A stretch of DNA of 64,000 bases from Rhizobiales bacterium Y(2018). GTDB lineage: Bacteria > Pseudomonadota > Alphaproteobacteria > Rhizobiales > Aestuariivirgaceae. Every line of letters begins with the position of its first letter. The first letter of the stretch is position 1. The position numbers and the translations under genes are program-made. Positions 16,345 to 24,793 of this stretch are shown here, in pieces. The DNA is taken from assembly GCA_005502925.1 (NCBI GenBank), contig SCPD01000015.1, positions 123,462 to 187,461 of the forward strand, read 5' to 3'. A model generated the notes under the pieces. The model did no database searches, was not told the origin of the DNA, and was given only the letters and a program-made list of their open reading frames with translations.

Positions 16345-17885
16345 GCTGGTCCTATGCCGATGATCCGCAGTTGCGCAATCTGCCTGCTCTCGTGCACCGG
16401 CGGATGACCGCGCCGGACAAGCTCTTCATCCGCAATGGCGACGGCCGTGACTTCACCTTTTTCGATTTCTGGACGCTTGCCGGCCAGATGGCCAATGCCT
16501 TGGCGGCGCAGGGCGTGAAGACCGGTGACCGGGTGGCGATCCAGGTCGATAAAAGCCCGGAAGCCATCGCGCTCTTCCTCGCCTGCGCCAAGCTCGGCGC
16601 CGTCTATCTGCCGCTCAACACCGCTTATACCGAGCCGGAAGTGGATTATTTCGTCGGCGACGCCGAGCCCTCCGCTTTGATCGTCATGCCGGAGCGTCTC
16701 GAAGCTCTCGCGGACCTTGCCAAACGCCGCAATGTCGCCGCCCTGCTCTCGCTCGGTATCAAGGGCGACGGGACATTTATGGACGCGACACGCCAGCAGG
16801 CGCGCGGTTTCACCGCTGCGAAAGTGGGCTGGTCGGATCTTGCCGCGATCCTCTACACCTCGGGCACGACGGGCCGTTCGAAAGGCGCCATGCTCACCCA
16901 TGGCAATCTCGCCTCCAATGCGCTGACGCTCATCGACACCTGGCGGTTCAGCGCGGCCGATACCCTCATCCATGCCTTGCCGGTCTATCACACGCATGGT
17001 CTTTTCACCGCGACCAACACGCTGCTGCTGTCGGGCGGCACCATGCTGTTCCGGCAGAAATTCGACGCCGACGACGTGATGCGGCTGATGCCCGGCGCCA
17101 CGACGATGATGGGCGTTCCGACCTTCTATACGCGCCTTCTCCAGCATCCATGCTTGAGCCGCGCGGCAACCGCCCATATGCGTCTCTTCATCTCGGGCTC
17201 GGCGCCCCTCCTCGCCGACACGCATCGCGAATTCCGCGAGCGCACCGGCCATGCGATCCTCGAGCGCTTCGGCATGACCGAGACGAATATGAACACGTCG
17301 AACCCCTATGATGGCGAGCGCATCGCCGGAACGGTCGGTCTTCCCTTGGCCGGGGTCAATGTCCGTATCAGCGATCCCGACAGCGGAAAGCCGCTGGCGC
17401 AGGGCGAGATCGGCATGATCGAGGTGCGCGGGCCTAATGTGTTCAAGGGCTATTGGCGGATGCCGGAGAAGACGGCGGCCGAATTCCGCGCCGACGGCTT
17501 CTTCATCACCGGCGACCTCGGCCGCATCGACGACAATGGCTATGTGTCGATCGTCGGCCGCGGCAAGGACCTCATCATCACCGGCGGCTTCAATGTCTAT
17601 CCGAAGGAAGTCGAGAGCGAGATCGACAGCATCGAAGGCGTCGTCGAATCGGCGGTCATCGGCCTGCCGCATCCCGATTTCGGCGAAGGCGTCACCGCCG
17701 TAGTGGTGCGCTCCGGCGACAGCCTTCTCGAACGCGAGATCCTGCAGCGGCTCGAAGGCAGGCTCGCCAAGTTCAAATTGCCCAAGCAGGTGATCTTCGT
17801 CGACGACCTGCCGCGCAATGCGATGGGCAAGGTGCAGAAGAATGCCCTGCGCCAGACCTATGCCGATCTCTATCGCCCGCGGTAG
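16341..17885 (+). CDS. matB: Malonyl-CoA synthetase (malonate-CoA ligase)
   Basis: A 514-residue acyl-adenylate-forming enzyme making malonyl-CoA from malonate, ATP and CoA. Motifs: phosphate loop YTSGTTGRSKGAMLTHGN, ALPVYHTHGLF, adenine motif RFGMTETN, the YWRMPEKTAAEFRADGFFITGD hinge area, and the catalytic Lys in PRNAMGKVQK. Pairing with the decarboxylase upstream is the known mat arrangement and separates it from generic acyl-CoA ligases. It yields acetyl-CoA from malonate released by the cluster's amide hydrolases (inference). Confidence 0.94.
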   Translation: MSWSYADDPQLRNLPALVHRRMTAPDKLFIRNGDGRDFTFFDFWTLAGQMANALAAQGVKTGDRVAIQVDKSPEAIALFLACAKLGAVYLPLNTAYTEPEVDYFVGDAEPSALIVMPERLEALADLAKRRNVAALLSLGIKGDGTFMDATRQQARGFTAAKVGWSDLAAILYTSGTTGRSKGAMLTHGNLASNALTLIDTWRFSAADTLIHALPVYHTHGLFTATNTLLLSGGTMLFRQKFDADDVMRLMPGATTMMGVPTFYTRLLQHPCLSRAATAHMRLFISGSAPLLADTHREFRERTGHAILERFGMTETNMNTSNPYDGERIAGTVGLPLAGVNVRISDPDSGKPLAQGEIGMIEVRGPNVFKGYWRMPEKTAAEFRADGFFITGDLGRIDDNGYVSIVGRGKDLIITGGFNVYPKEVESEIDSIEGVVESAVIGLPHPDFGEGVTAVVVRSGDSLLEREILQRLEGRLAKFKLPKQVIFVDDLPRNAMGKVQKNALRQTYADLYRPR

Positions 17886-17931
17886 CGCGTGATCAGGAAA
17901 AGTGGACGCCGGTTTTCCGTCCGATCACGCG
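17886..17931. repeat. Dispersed 45-bp palindromic repeat, copy 1
   Basis: Outer arms CGCGTGATC and GATCACGCG bracket GGAAAAGTGGACGCCGGTTTTCC. Related copies at 38286 and 60044 share the core GAAAAGTG-N(6-8)-GGTTTTC. Such elements are common between rhizobial genes. It starts at the malonyl-CoA synthetase stop codon. Confidence 0.75.
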
Positions 17932-17947
17932 CCAAATAAGAGATTTC

Positions 17948-17995
17948 GATCACGTTTATCACTTTAGGTCGACCCGACCTAAAGTGATCGTGATC
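17948..17995. terminator. Long nested hairpin between convergent genes
   Basis: A perfect 14-bp stem (17958-17971 with 17975-17988, loop ACC) reading ATCACTTTAGGTCG, enclosed by outer arms GATCACG and CGTGATC. It lies between the convergent ends of the malonyl-CoA synthetase and CoxG-like genes, so it probably ends transcription from both sides. There is no T-run. Confidence 0.6.
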
Positions 17996-18010
17996 TAAAC
18001 GCGCGGGCTT

Positions 18011-18607
18011 TTACGCCCGGCCGAACAGCCGCCTGAAGAAGGATGAGATGAGTGCGCCGAGAAGGGCCGCGACGCTGATCTGATTGGCCGGCGCCGGCTT
18101 CGCTTCGTTCACGGCCTTCGCCACCGACTCGGCTTCTACGGCCGGCGGCGCCACCGTCTGGGCTGGCGCGAGCTTCTGCTCGATATTGCGGGCGAATTGC
18201 GCGATCAGCACATTCGCCGTTTCGGTGATGACGCCGGTGCGGCCGAACTGGGCGACAGGCCCTGAAAGCTGCAGGTCGGCCTTGATGTCGACGGCGGTGA
18301 GATCGCCCGATTCCGACAGGCTGTAGTCCATCACGAGTTTGGAGCGGCTGCCGCCGCGCTTGTCCATCCCCTTGCCTTCGACATGTCCGGTATGCGCTGC
18401 AGCATCGGCCTTGACCCTCGCCTCGCCTTCGAAGGACGCATTGAACGGCCCGAGCTTGATGCCGACACGCCCGAGATAATTGCCATCCCCCTTGTCCTCG
18501 ATGAGCTCGGCGCCCGGCATGCATCTGGCGATCTCAGGAATATCCTGGAACAGCGCCCAGACGGCCGGCAGCGGCCTCGCAACCTTGAAGGACTGTGTGA
18601 TCTGCAT
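18011..18607 (-). CDS. CoxG-like SRPBCC-family protein
   Basis: A 198-residue protein. Residues 1-150 are the CO-dehydrogenase subunit G (SRPBCC) domain, with ALFQDIPEIARCMPGAEL and the repeated strands of the helix-grip fold. An Ala/Pro/Val linker follows, then a hydrophobic C-terminal segment (ISVAALLGALISSFFRRLFG) that may anchor it to the membrane. CoxG-type proteins accompany molybdenum hydroxylases and recruit or mature them. Here it is the last gene of the HyuA-HyuB unit, although its likely partner is the hydroxylase of the other unit. Confidence 0.88.
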   Translation of the reverse strand: MQITQSFKVARPLPAVWALFQDIPEIARCMPGAELIEDKGDGNYLGRVGIKLGPFNASFEGEARVKADAAAHTGHVEGKGMDKRGGSRSKLVMDYSLSESGDLTAVDIKADLQLSGPVAQFGRTGVITETANVLIAQFARNIEQKLAPAQTVAPPAVEAESVAKAVNEAKPAPANQISVAALLGALISSFFRRLFGRA

Positions 18608-18667
18608 CGAACCGGGCCTTTCTCACTGAGAAACGAAAGAGCTGATTGCCAAGCCGGCCGCGCGCCG

Positions 18668-20563
18668 TCAATCGATCGCGGTCGCTACCCAGCCCGCATC
18701 CGGGTCCTTCCACTTGTCGGGATAGGTCACCGCGCCCTTCTTCTTCAGTTTCTCGAAGTAAGGTCCGCGGTCGAACATCCCCAGTCGCCCGCGCGCCTTG
18801 CTCATCTCGCGGCGCAACGCTTTGGTCGCGGTGACATCGGCCGTCCATTTGCGCCCGGCTTTCTTGAGAACGACGCCATAGAAGTCGCGCGCCGCCTTGC
18901 GCGAGACGAGACCGCACTGGACGTCATAGACGACCTTGTCGATTTCGCGCTTGAGCGGATCGCCCCAGCCGCCGCCGCCGGTCGTCACCACGCGCACGCT
19001 GGTGCCGGCCTTGACCTTGACCGTGTCGCTCATGCCCGGATGGACGGTCTCCTTGCCCTTTTTGTCGATCACCGACACCTGGTAGTTGAGGCCGGCGCGG
19101 CCGCCATTGACGCCATAGCAGCCGAGCATCGAGCGGTCGGCATTGGAGATGAGACGGCAGTCGCCCAGCGCCCGGATGATCTTGTCATAGCCGAAGCCGC
19201 CACGCCGGAAACCGGCGCCGCCTGAATCCTCCTTCAGCGCCAGCTGTTCGACCAGGATCGGATAACGGGTCTCCGAGAATTCCGCCGGCAGGTTCTTCGA
19301 ATTCGGCACGATATGAACGACATCCGACCCGTCGGCCCATGGCCTTCCGGGGCTTCCGCCGCCCAGAACCTCGCGGAACAGGTAGAAATCATTCTGGGTG
19401 CTGCCGCCGGTGAGCCCCCAGATGCGGATGGTTTCATGATCCGCCGGCATCTTGCCGCCGGTCGCCTTCGACAGGCAGGCGGTGAACACGCCGAGCGAGC
19501 GCAGCATGAGGAAGAAACGCATGCCGGTCGGCTTGCCGAAATTGGGCGTGATCAGCGTGCCCTTGGCCGGGAAGATCACATCGATGATGTCGAGCACGCC
19601 TTCATTGGAGTCGATCTCGGCGGCGCGCTCGGGCGAGCCCGCGAGCGAGCGCAGCGCCGGGGCGAGCCATTTGCGGAAATAGCGCCCTTCCATCTCATCG
19701 AGCGCCCAGTTGATCGGCCCCTTGGCCTCAGGGTCGGTGCCGTTGAAATCGAGGACGATCTTCTCGGGCGTCTTCGTCATGGTGAGGCGCAGCGCGTGGA
19801 GCCGTGGCTCATCGACGCCATCCGCTTCGATATAGTCCTCGAAATGATAGACGCCGTCCTTGATCTTGGGCAGGATTTCGCGCCGGAAGATCTCGGCCGT
19901 GTTCTTCAGGATCTGATCGAATGCTTCTTCCAGTGTTTCGATCCCATAGCGCTCGGCCAGCGCCACGATGCGCCGCGAGCCGAGCCTTGCGGCGCCGATC
20001 TCGGCGTCGAGATCGCCGGCCAGATGTTCCGACAGGCGCGAATTGCGGGTGATGATCTTGAACGCCGCCTTGTTGAGCTTGCCGCCTTCATAGAGCTTGA
20101 TCGGCGGGATGAGCGCGCCTTCCATCCAGCTGTCGGTCGCATGGACCGGCAGACTGCCGGGCACCGCACCGCCGATATCGTCGTGATGGCCGAAGACCTG
20201 GCTGAAGCCGATCAGCCGGTCGCCGAAGAAGATCGGCACCGTGGTGCACAGATCCGGCACATGTCCGATGCCGCCGCAGGAATTATAGGGGTCATTCCAG
20301 AAGAACACATCGCCTGGATGGATGTCGCCTTCCTCGAAATAGGTGAAGACGGGTTCGACGATTGCCGAATAGGAGCGCCCGGTGAGCTTGCGGCCCTTGG
20401 CGTCGAACAGCGCCACGCGATAATCATGCTGGTCGCGGATCATCGGCGAGCGGGCGGTGCGCTCCACCGCCGCTTCGATCTCGAGCTCCGCCGCGCGGAT
20501 GGTCCCGTGGATGACCTCGAGCTCGATGGGTCCGAGCTTGGTACGGCTTACCTTGTTCAACAT
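18668..20563 (-). CDS. hyuB: Hydantoinase B / oxoprolinase-family subunit
   Basis: A 631-residue partner of HyuA in an ATP-dependent cyclic amide hydrolase. It shows ARSPMIRDQHDYRVALFD, the DVFFWNDPY motif followed by GIGHVPD, GGSTQNDF and the Gly-rich TTGGGGWGDPLKR near residue 540. The C-terminus extends about 65 residues beyond the usual YGVVL end of the family. The ATG at MLNKVSRT lies 14 bases after the HyuA stop. The pair opens lactam or cyclic ureide rings at the cost of ATP; the ring used here is not known. Confidence 0.93.
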   Translation of the reverse strand: MLNKVSRTKLGPIELEVIHGTIRAAELEIEAAVERTARSPMIRDQHDYRVALFDAKGRKLTGRSYSAIVEPVFTYFEEGDIHPGDVFFWNDPYNSCGGIGHVPDLCTTVPIFFGDRLIGFSQVFGHHDDIGGAVPGSLPVHATDSWMEGALIPPIKLYEGGKLNKAAFKIITRNSRLSEHLAGDLDAEIGAARLGSRRIVALAERYGIETLEEAFDQILKNTAEIFRREILPKIKDGVYHFEDYIEADGVDEPRLHALRLTMTKTPEKIVLDFNGTDPEAKGPINWALDEMEGRYFRKWLAPALRSLAGSPERAAEIDSNEGVLDIIDVIFPAKGTLITPNFGKPTGMRFFLMLRSLGVFTACLSKATGGKMPADHETIRIWGLTGGSTQNDFYLFREVLGGGSPGRPWADGSDVVHIVPNSKNLPAEFSETRYPILVEQLALKEDSGGAGFRRGGFGYDKIIRALGDCRLISNADRSMLGCYGVNGGRAGLNYQVSVIDKKGKETVHPGMSDTVKVKAGTSVRVVTTGGGGWGDPLKREIDKVVYDVQCGLVSRKAARDFYGVVLKKAGRKWTADVTATKALRREMSKARGRLGMFDRGPYFEKLKKKGAVTYPDKWKDPDAGWVATAID

Positions 20564-20577
20564 GGTCGTGTCTGCCC

Positions 20578-22629
20578 CTATGCCGATTTTTCGAGAATGA
20601 GATTGCCGTAGCTGTCCGAGCGCAGTGTCCAGGAGGCCGGAACAACGACCGTCGAGCCATATTCCTCGATGACCGCCGGGCCTTCGATATTCTGGCCGAT
20701 GGCGAGCTCGGTGCGCCGATAGAGCGGACAGTTCACCCAGCCGGAGTTGCGCCAATAGACCTTGCGCTTGGCGAAGGGAACCGCCGGTTGGCGTATGGCG
20801 ATATCCTGCTTGAGGCTGGGCCGATGCTGTGTGCCGACCGCCTGCACGCGCAGGTTCACCAATTCGACATCCTGCTCGCCTTCATAGTGGAAGCCGAAGG
20901 TCTGATCATGCACGCGATGCAGATTCTTCCACATATAGTCGATCGCTTCCGCATCGCTGAGCTCGGGCGGAATATCGACCTGCACCTCATGGCCTTCGCC
21001 GAAGTAGCGCAGATCGGCGACCTTCTGGATCATGATCTTCTCGCGCGGAATGCCCTCGGCGCGGATATCGTCGACGCCGAGCTTCGTGAGATCGGCCCAG
21101 GCCTCGATGATCTCGGCGGCGTTGGCGCTCGACTGCTGGCGCACCAGGGTGCGGATATAATCGCGCCGAACGTCCGAGACATGCAGGCCGAAGGCGCAGA
21201 GATTGCCGGGATTGGGCGGCGAGATGATCGTCTTGATGCCGAGGAAATCGGCGACTTCCGCAGCGAACAGGCCGCCCGCACCGCCGAACGCGACCATCGC
21301 ATACTGCCCCGGCTCGCGTCCGCGTGACGTCGTCACCTGCCTGATGCCGAAGACCTGGTTGACGGCGGCGATCTCCAGCGCGCCGGCGGCGATTTCTTCC
21401 GCCGGCATGCCGAATTGCCGCCCGAGCTCGTCATAGGCCCTGCGCGCCGCGTCGAGATCGAGCTTGATCTCGCCACCGATCAGCGCCGCCGGCAGTCGCC
21501 CGAGGACGATGGCCGCGTCGGTCACCGTGGGTTTCGTGCCGCCCTTGCGGTAGCAGATCGGTCCCGGATCGGCGCCGGCGCTGCGCGGCCCCACTTTCAG
21601 GCTGCCATAGGGATCGGTCCAGGCGATCGAGCCGCCGCCCGAGCCGACGGTGACGATGTCGAGCATCGGCGTCTTGACCGGATAGCTCTCGACCATCGAC
21701 GCCGAGGTGTACATCGGCTTGTAGTTCTCGATGATCGCGACGTCGGTTGAGGTGCCGCCGACATCGATAGTGAGAATATCCTTGTAGCCGGCGAGCTGCG
21801 CCATATGGATCGAGCCCAATATGCCGGCGGCCGGGCCCGACAGGAGCATCGTGACGGGACGCTCGCCCGCCGTCGAATGTTTTACCACCCCGCCATTCGA
21901 TTGCATGATCAGGAACGGAATGTCGCCCGACTTCGCCCTGATCTTGTCGGCAGCGTTCTGCAGGTAGGTTTTGCAATAGGGTTTGACCAGAACATCGATG
22001 AGCGTCGTCATGGCGCGCTCATATTCGCGGTATTCGGGCAGCACGACGGACGACAGTGAGACGAAGACGTCCGGATAGGTCTTGCGGATCAGCTCACCGA
22101 TCCGCTGCTCGTGATCGCCATTGGCATAGGAATGAAGCAGGCACACGCCGATGCAGCGCACGCCGTCTTCCACCAGCTCCTTCACCGCCTTCAGCGTCGC
22201 CTTTTCGTCGATGGGCTCGAGCTCCGAGCCGTCGAAGCGCATGCGGCCGGGAACTTCACGCACCAGATGCAAGGGGACGAGCCGCGGCGGCTTCACCCAG
22301 AAGAACGAGTTGCCATAGCCGTCGGGAACCGACTGGCGCGCGATCTCGATCATATGGCGGGTGCCACGGGTGACCAGCAGACCCAGTCCGTCGAACTTGT
22401 GTTCGAGCACGGCATTCGTCGCGACCGTCGAGCCATGTAGCAGCATGCGCACGTCTTCGGCGCCGCGGTCCAGTGTGTCGAGGATCTTCTGGACGCCCTC
22501 CACCAGGCCGATGCTGGGATCGGCCGGTGTCGAAGGTGTCTTGACCGCCGCGATCTCTCCCGTTTCCTCGTCGATCGCCACAACGTCAGTGAAGGTTCCG
22601 CCGGTGTCGATGGCTATGCGCAGTCCCAT
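20578..22629 (-). CDS. hyuA: Hydantoinase A / oxoprolinase-family subunit
   Basis: A 683-residue ATP-binding subunit of the actin-like ATPase fold. The first phosphate motif is AIDTGGTFTDVV at the N-terminus and the second is TIDVGGTSTDVAII. The region LLSGPAAGILGS and the C-terminal HyuA_C domain are intact. A GGAGG ribosome-binding site precedes the ATG, and candidate operator site D begins 19 bases upstream, overlapping the leader. With HyuB it would hydrolyse a cyclic amide such as a hydantoin, N-methylhydantoin or barbiturate-like ring. Confidence 0.94.
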   Translation of the reverse strand: MGLRIAIDTGGTFTDVVAIDEETGEIAAVKTPSTPADPSIGLVEGVQKILDTLDRGAEDVRMLLHGSTVATNAVLEHKFDGLGLLVTRGTRHMIEIARQSVPDGYGNSFFWVKPPRLVPLHLVREVPGRMRFDGSELEPIDEKATLKAVKELVEDGVRCIGVCLLHSYANGDHEQRIGELIRKTYPDVFVSLSSVVLPEYREYERAMTTLIDVLVKPYCKTYLQNAADKIRAKSGDIPFLIMQSNGGVVKHSTAGERPVTMLLSGPAAGILGSIHMAQLAGYKDILTIDVGGTSTDVAIIENYKPMYTSASMVESYPVKTPMLDIVTVGSGGGSIAWTDPYGSLKVGPRSAGADPGPICYRKGGTKPTVTDAAIVLGRLPAALIGGEIKLDLDAARRAYDELGRQFGMPAEEIAAGALEIAAVNQVFGIRQVTTSRGREPGQYAMVAFGGAGGLFAAEVADFLGIKTIISPPNPGNLCAFGLHVSDVRRDYIRTLVRQQSSANAAEIIEAWADLTKLGVDDIRAEGIPREKIMIQKVADLRYFGEGHEVQVDIPPELSDAEAIDYMWKNLHRVHDQTFGFHYEGEQDVELVNLRVQAVGTQHRPSLKQDIAIRQPAVPFAKRKVYWRNSGWVNCPLYRRTELAIGQNIEGPAVIEEYGSTVVVPASWTLRSDSYGNLILEKSA

Positions 22630-22647
22630 TTTTTACCCGCCTCCAAT

Positions 22648-22684
22648 ATCCATATAGTGGATACGATATTCATATTATGCACAT
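22648..22684. promoter_or_regulatory. Candidate IclR operator, site D (hyuA unit)
   Basis: ATCCA-TATAG-TGGAT (22648-22662), then ACGATATTCATATTATGCACATG. The 22-base core ATCCATATAG plus TGGATACGATAT is identical to site E at 28784, about 6 kb away. It lies immediately upstream of the hyuA ribosome-binding site, a position suited to repression. Confidence 0.65.
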
Positions 22685-22751
22685 GAAGCCTTGACGGCAC
22701 AAGAGCGGAAATTACCCGCGAAGGTGTCCTAAAGAGGCTTCAGGCGTTGGC

Positions 22752-24005
22752 TCACCGCGCCGTCCAGACGCTTCCTTCCACACCGCCCACCAGCCGGCCG
22801 TTTTTGATATGCACGCGCCGGCCGGGAAGATTGCGGAACATATCGACGAGATTGGCCGCCGAATGCACGACAAGGTCGGCGCGCCCGCCAATGCCGGCCC
22901 GGTGGTCGGTCAGTCCCATGAGCCGCGCCGGGCGCGATGTCGTCATGTCGAAGGCCTCGCGCACTTCCGCATCGCTGCGCATGCCGGTGCTCAGGCAGGT
23001 CATATAGGCGGTGTCGACGGGATCCATGCGGTTGAACCTGAACCAGATGTCGAACATGTTGTCGGCGCCGGCGCAGACATTGACGCCCGCCGCCAGCAGC
23101 TCCTTGGCCCGCGAGGAGCCGCGATTGATCGGTGTCGCCCCGTCGCCGCCGAGCATCTGCAGATTGGCGATCGGCAGGATCGTCACGCTCATATCGGCCG
23201 CTTTGACCTTGTCGATCACGCGTTTGGCTTCATCGTCCGGATAGACCGCGAGAGCGCAGCAGTGACCGGCGGTGACCTTGCCTTGATAGCCGCGCTCGAC
23301 GGTCATGTCGGCCACCATTTCCAGCGTCTTGTAAGGCGCCAGATCGGTGTAGTCGCAGTGGAAGTCGATCGGCACTCCGCGTTCCATCGCAATGTCGAAA
23401 ATGGTGCGGATATGGGTCCTCTGGTCCGCGAGGGAACGCTCGAATTCCGGCAGGCCGCCGACCAGTGTCGCCCCCATGCCGAGCGCCGCGCGCAACAGCG
23501 CCGGCGCCTCCGGATCGGTGACGATGCCCTCTTGCGGGAAAGCGACGATCTCGAGATCGATGAGGTTGTGGAAGCGCTCCTGCGCCCTGAGCACGCCTTC
23601 CAGCGAGACGAGCCTGGTGGCGAAGTCCACATCGACCTGCGTACGGATGCGCCCTATTCCCTGCGCCACGGCCAGGTCGAGCGCGCTGCACACACGCGCC
23701 TCGACATCGGCCACGGTGAAATTCTGCTTCGCCTCGCGCGCCCGCGCAAAGGCCTCTTGATAGGAGATCGCACCGACATAATTGCGCGACAGGACCTTGT
23801 CGAGATGGAAATGCGGATCGATGAAGCTCGCCGTGACGAGCCCCCCTTGCGCATCCACGGTACGGGCGGCGGCACCACCGATATGCGCGGCGATCTCCAC
23901 GATGCGGCCGCCGGTGATCGCGATATCGCAGATGTCTTCGCGATCGAGGAGTCGTGCTTTCCTGATAAGCAGGTCGTGGGAGCCGGTGGCCGGTTGAGCT
24001 GACAT
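22752..24005 (-). CDS. Cytosine-deaminase-like amidohydrolase
   Basis: A 417-residue metal-dependent amidohydrolase. Metal ligands follow the CodA pattern: DPHFHLDK (His65, His67), FHCDYTD (His216), AGHCCA (His248) and the Asp in GADNMFD. The catalytic Glu that follows HCD in cytosine deaminase (HCDE) is Tyr219 here; the codons read CAC TGC GAC TAC. Deamination by the usual route is therefore doubtful, and a ring-opening or amide-hydrolysing role is possible. It is the last gene of the branched-chain-type importer unit, 15 bases after the ATPase. Confidence 0.88.
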   Translation of the reverse strand: MSAQPATGSHDLLIRKARLLDREDICDIAITGGRIVEIAAHIGGAAARTVDAQGGLVTASFIDPHFHLDKVLSRNYVGAISYQEAFARAREAKQNFTVADVEARVCSALDLAVAQGIGRIRTQVDVDFATRLVSLEGVLRAQERFHNLIDLEIVAFPQEGIVTDPEAPALLRAALGMGATLVGGLPEFERSLADQRTHIRTIFDIAMERGVPIDFHCDYTDLAPYKTLEMVADMTVERGYQGKVTAGHCCALAVYPDDEAKRVIDKVKAADMSVTILPIANLQMLGGDGATPINRGSSRAKELLAAGVNVCAGADNMFDIWFRFNRMDPVDTAYMTCLSTGMRSDAEVREAFDMTTSRPARLMGLTDHRAGIGGRADLVVHSAANLVDMFRNLPGRRVHIKNGRLVGGVEGSVWTAR

Positions 24006-24020
24006 TATTGTTCCTTCTCC

Positions 24021-24725
24021 TTAAGATCCCAGATAGGCCTTGATGACCTGCGGATCGCGCCGCACCTCCTGCGGCGGACCGGAGGCGATCACCTTGCCTT
24101 CGCTGAGCACGACCACCCGGTCGCAGACATTCATGATGACATTGAGATCATGATCGATAATGACGATGCCGCATCCCCGGCGCCGCCTGATGGCCTGCAC
24201 GATCGTGACGATCTCTTCCGATTCGCCGTGATTGAGCCCTGCCGTCGGCTCGTCGAGCAGCAGGAACTCCAGCTTGCCGGCGATGGCGCGGGCGATCTCG
24301 AGCCGGCGCTGCATGCCATAAGCGAGCTCGGTGGCCATGCGATCGCGGTGCTGGGTGAAATGCAGCTCGTCCAACGCGTTCAGCGCATTTTCCCGCCGGT
24401 CGCCTGTGCCGAGCCAGGCCGAGGCCACTTCGACGGTTTCGAGCACAGTCAAAGAATTGAAGAGCCGGATATTCTGGAACGTCCGGCGGATGCCGCGCCG
24501 CGCCGCATCGCGCAGCGAAATTTTGGACCAGATCTCAGCGCCCATGCTGAAGCTACCGCTGGTCGGCGAATAAACGCCGGATGTCACATTGAGGAGCGTC
24601 GTCTTGCCGGACCCGTTGGGACCGATCAGGCCGACGATCTCGCCTTTGGCGACCTCCAGGCTGACCCCGTCAAGGGCGGTGAGGCCCTTGAATTTCATGA
24701 CTACATCGCTCGCCTTGAAGTTCAT
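24021..24725 (-). CDS. ABC transporter ATP-binding protein, LivG-type
   Basis: A 234-residue cytoplasmic ATPase with Walker A GPNGSGKTTLL, signature LAYGMQRRLEIARA (a LivG-type variant of LSGGQ), Walker B LLLDEPTAGLN and the H-loop His in IIDHDLNVI. The chosen ATG (MNFKASDVV) has GCGGAAG just upstream; a longer frame would overlap the binding-protein gene. Fifth gene of the importer unit; the partner ATPase is at 28008-28778. Confidence 0.93.
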   Translation of the reverse strand: MNFKASDVVMKFKGLTALDGVSLEVAKGEIVGLIGPNGSGKTTLLNVTSGVYSPTSGSFSMGAEIWSKISLRDAARRGIRRTFQNIRLFNSLTVLETVEVASAWLGTGDRRENALNALDELHFTQHRDRMATELAYGMQRRLEIARAIAGKLEFLLLDEPTAGLNHGESEEIVTIVQAIRRRRGCGIVIIDHDLNVIMNVCDRVVVLSEGKVIASGPPQEVRRDPQVIKAYLGS

Positions 24726-24758
24726 TCTTCCGCTCCGAAACGCGTGCCGAGGAGCGCT

Positions 24759-24784
24759 GGGCGGGGGCCACACATCCCCCGCCC
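24759..24784 (-). terminator. GC-rich hairpin after the binding-protein gene
   Basis: GGGCGGGGG and CCCCCGCCC pair around an 8-base loop, between the binding-protein stop (24794) and the ATPase start (24725). Hairpins at this place usually protect the upstream mRNA and reduce read-through, raising binding protein over ATPase. No T-run. Confidence 0.5.
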
Positions 24785-24793
24785 GCGCCAGAG

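Noticed and set aside
22752..24005. Barbiturase or cyanuric acid hydrolase (AtzD family) in the cluster
   Set aside because: No protein in the window has the three-fold Ser-Lys repeat fold of that family; the CodA-like protein is a different superfamily.
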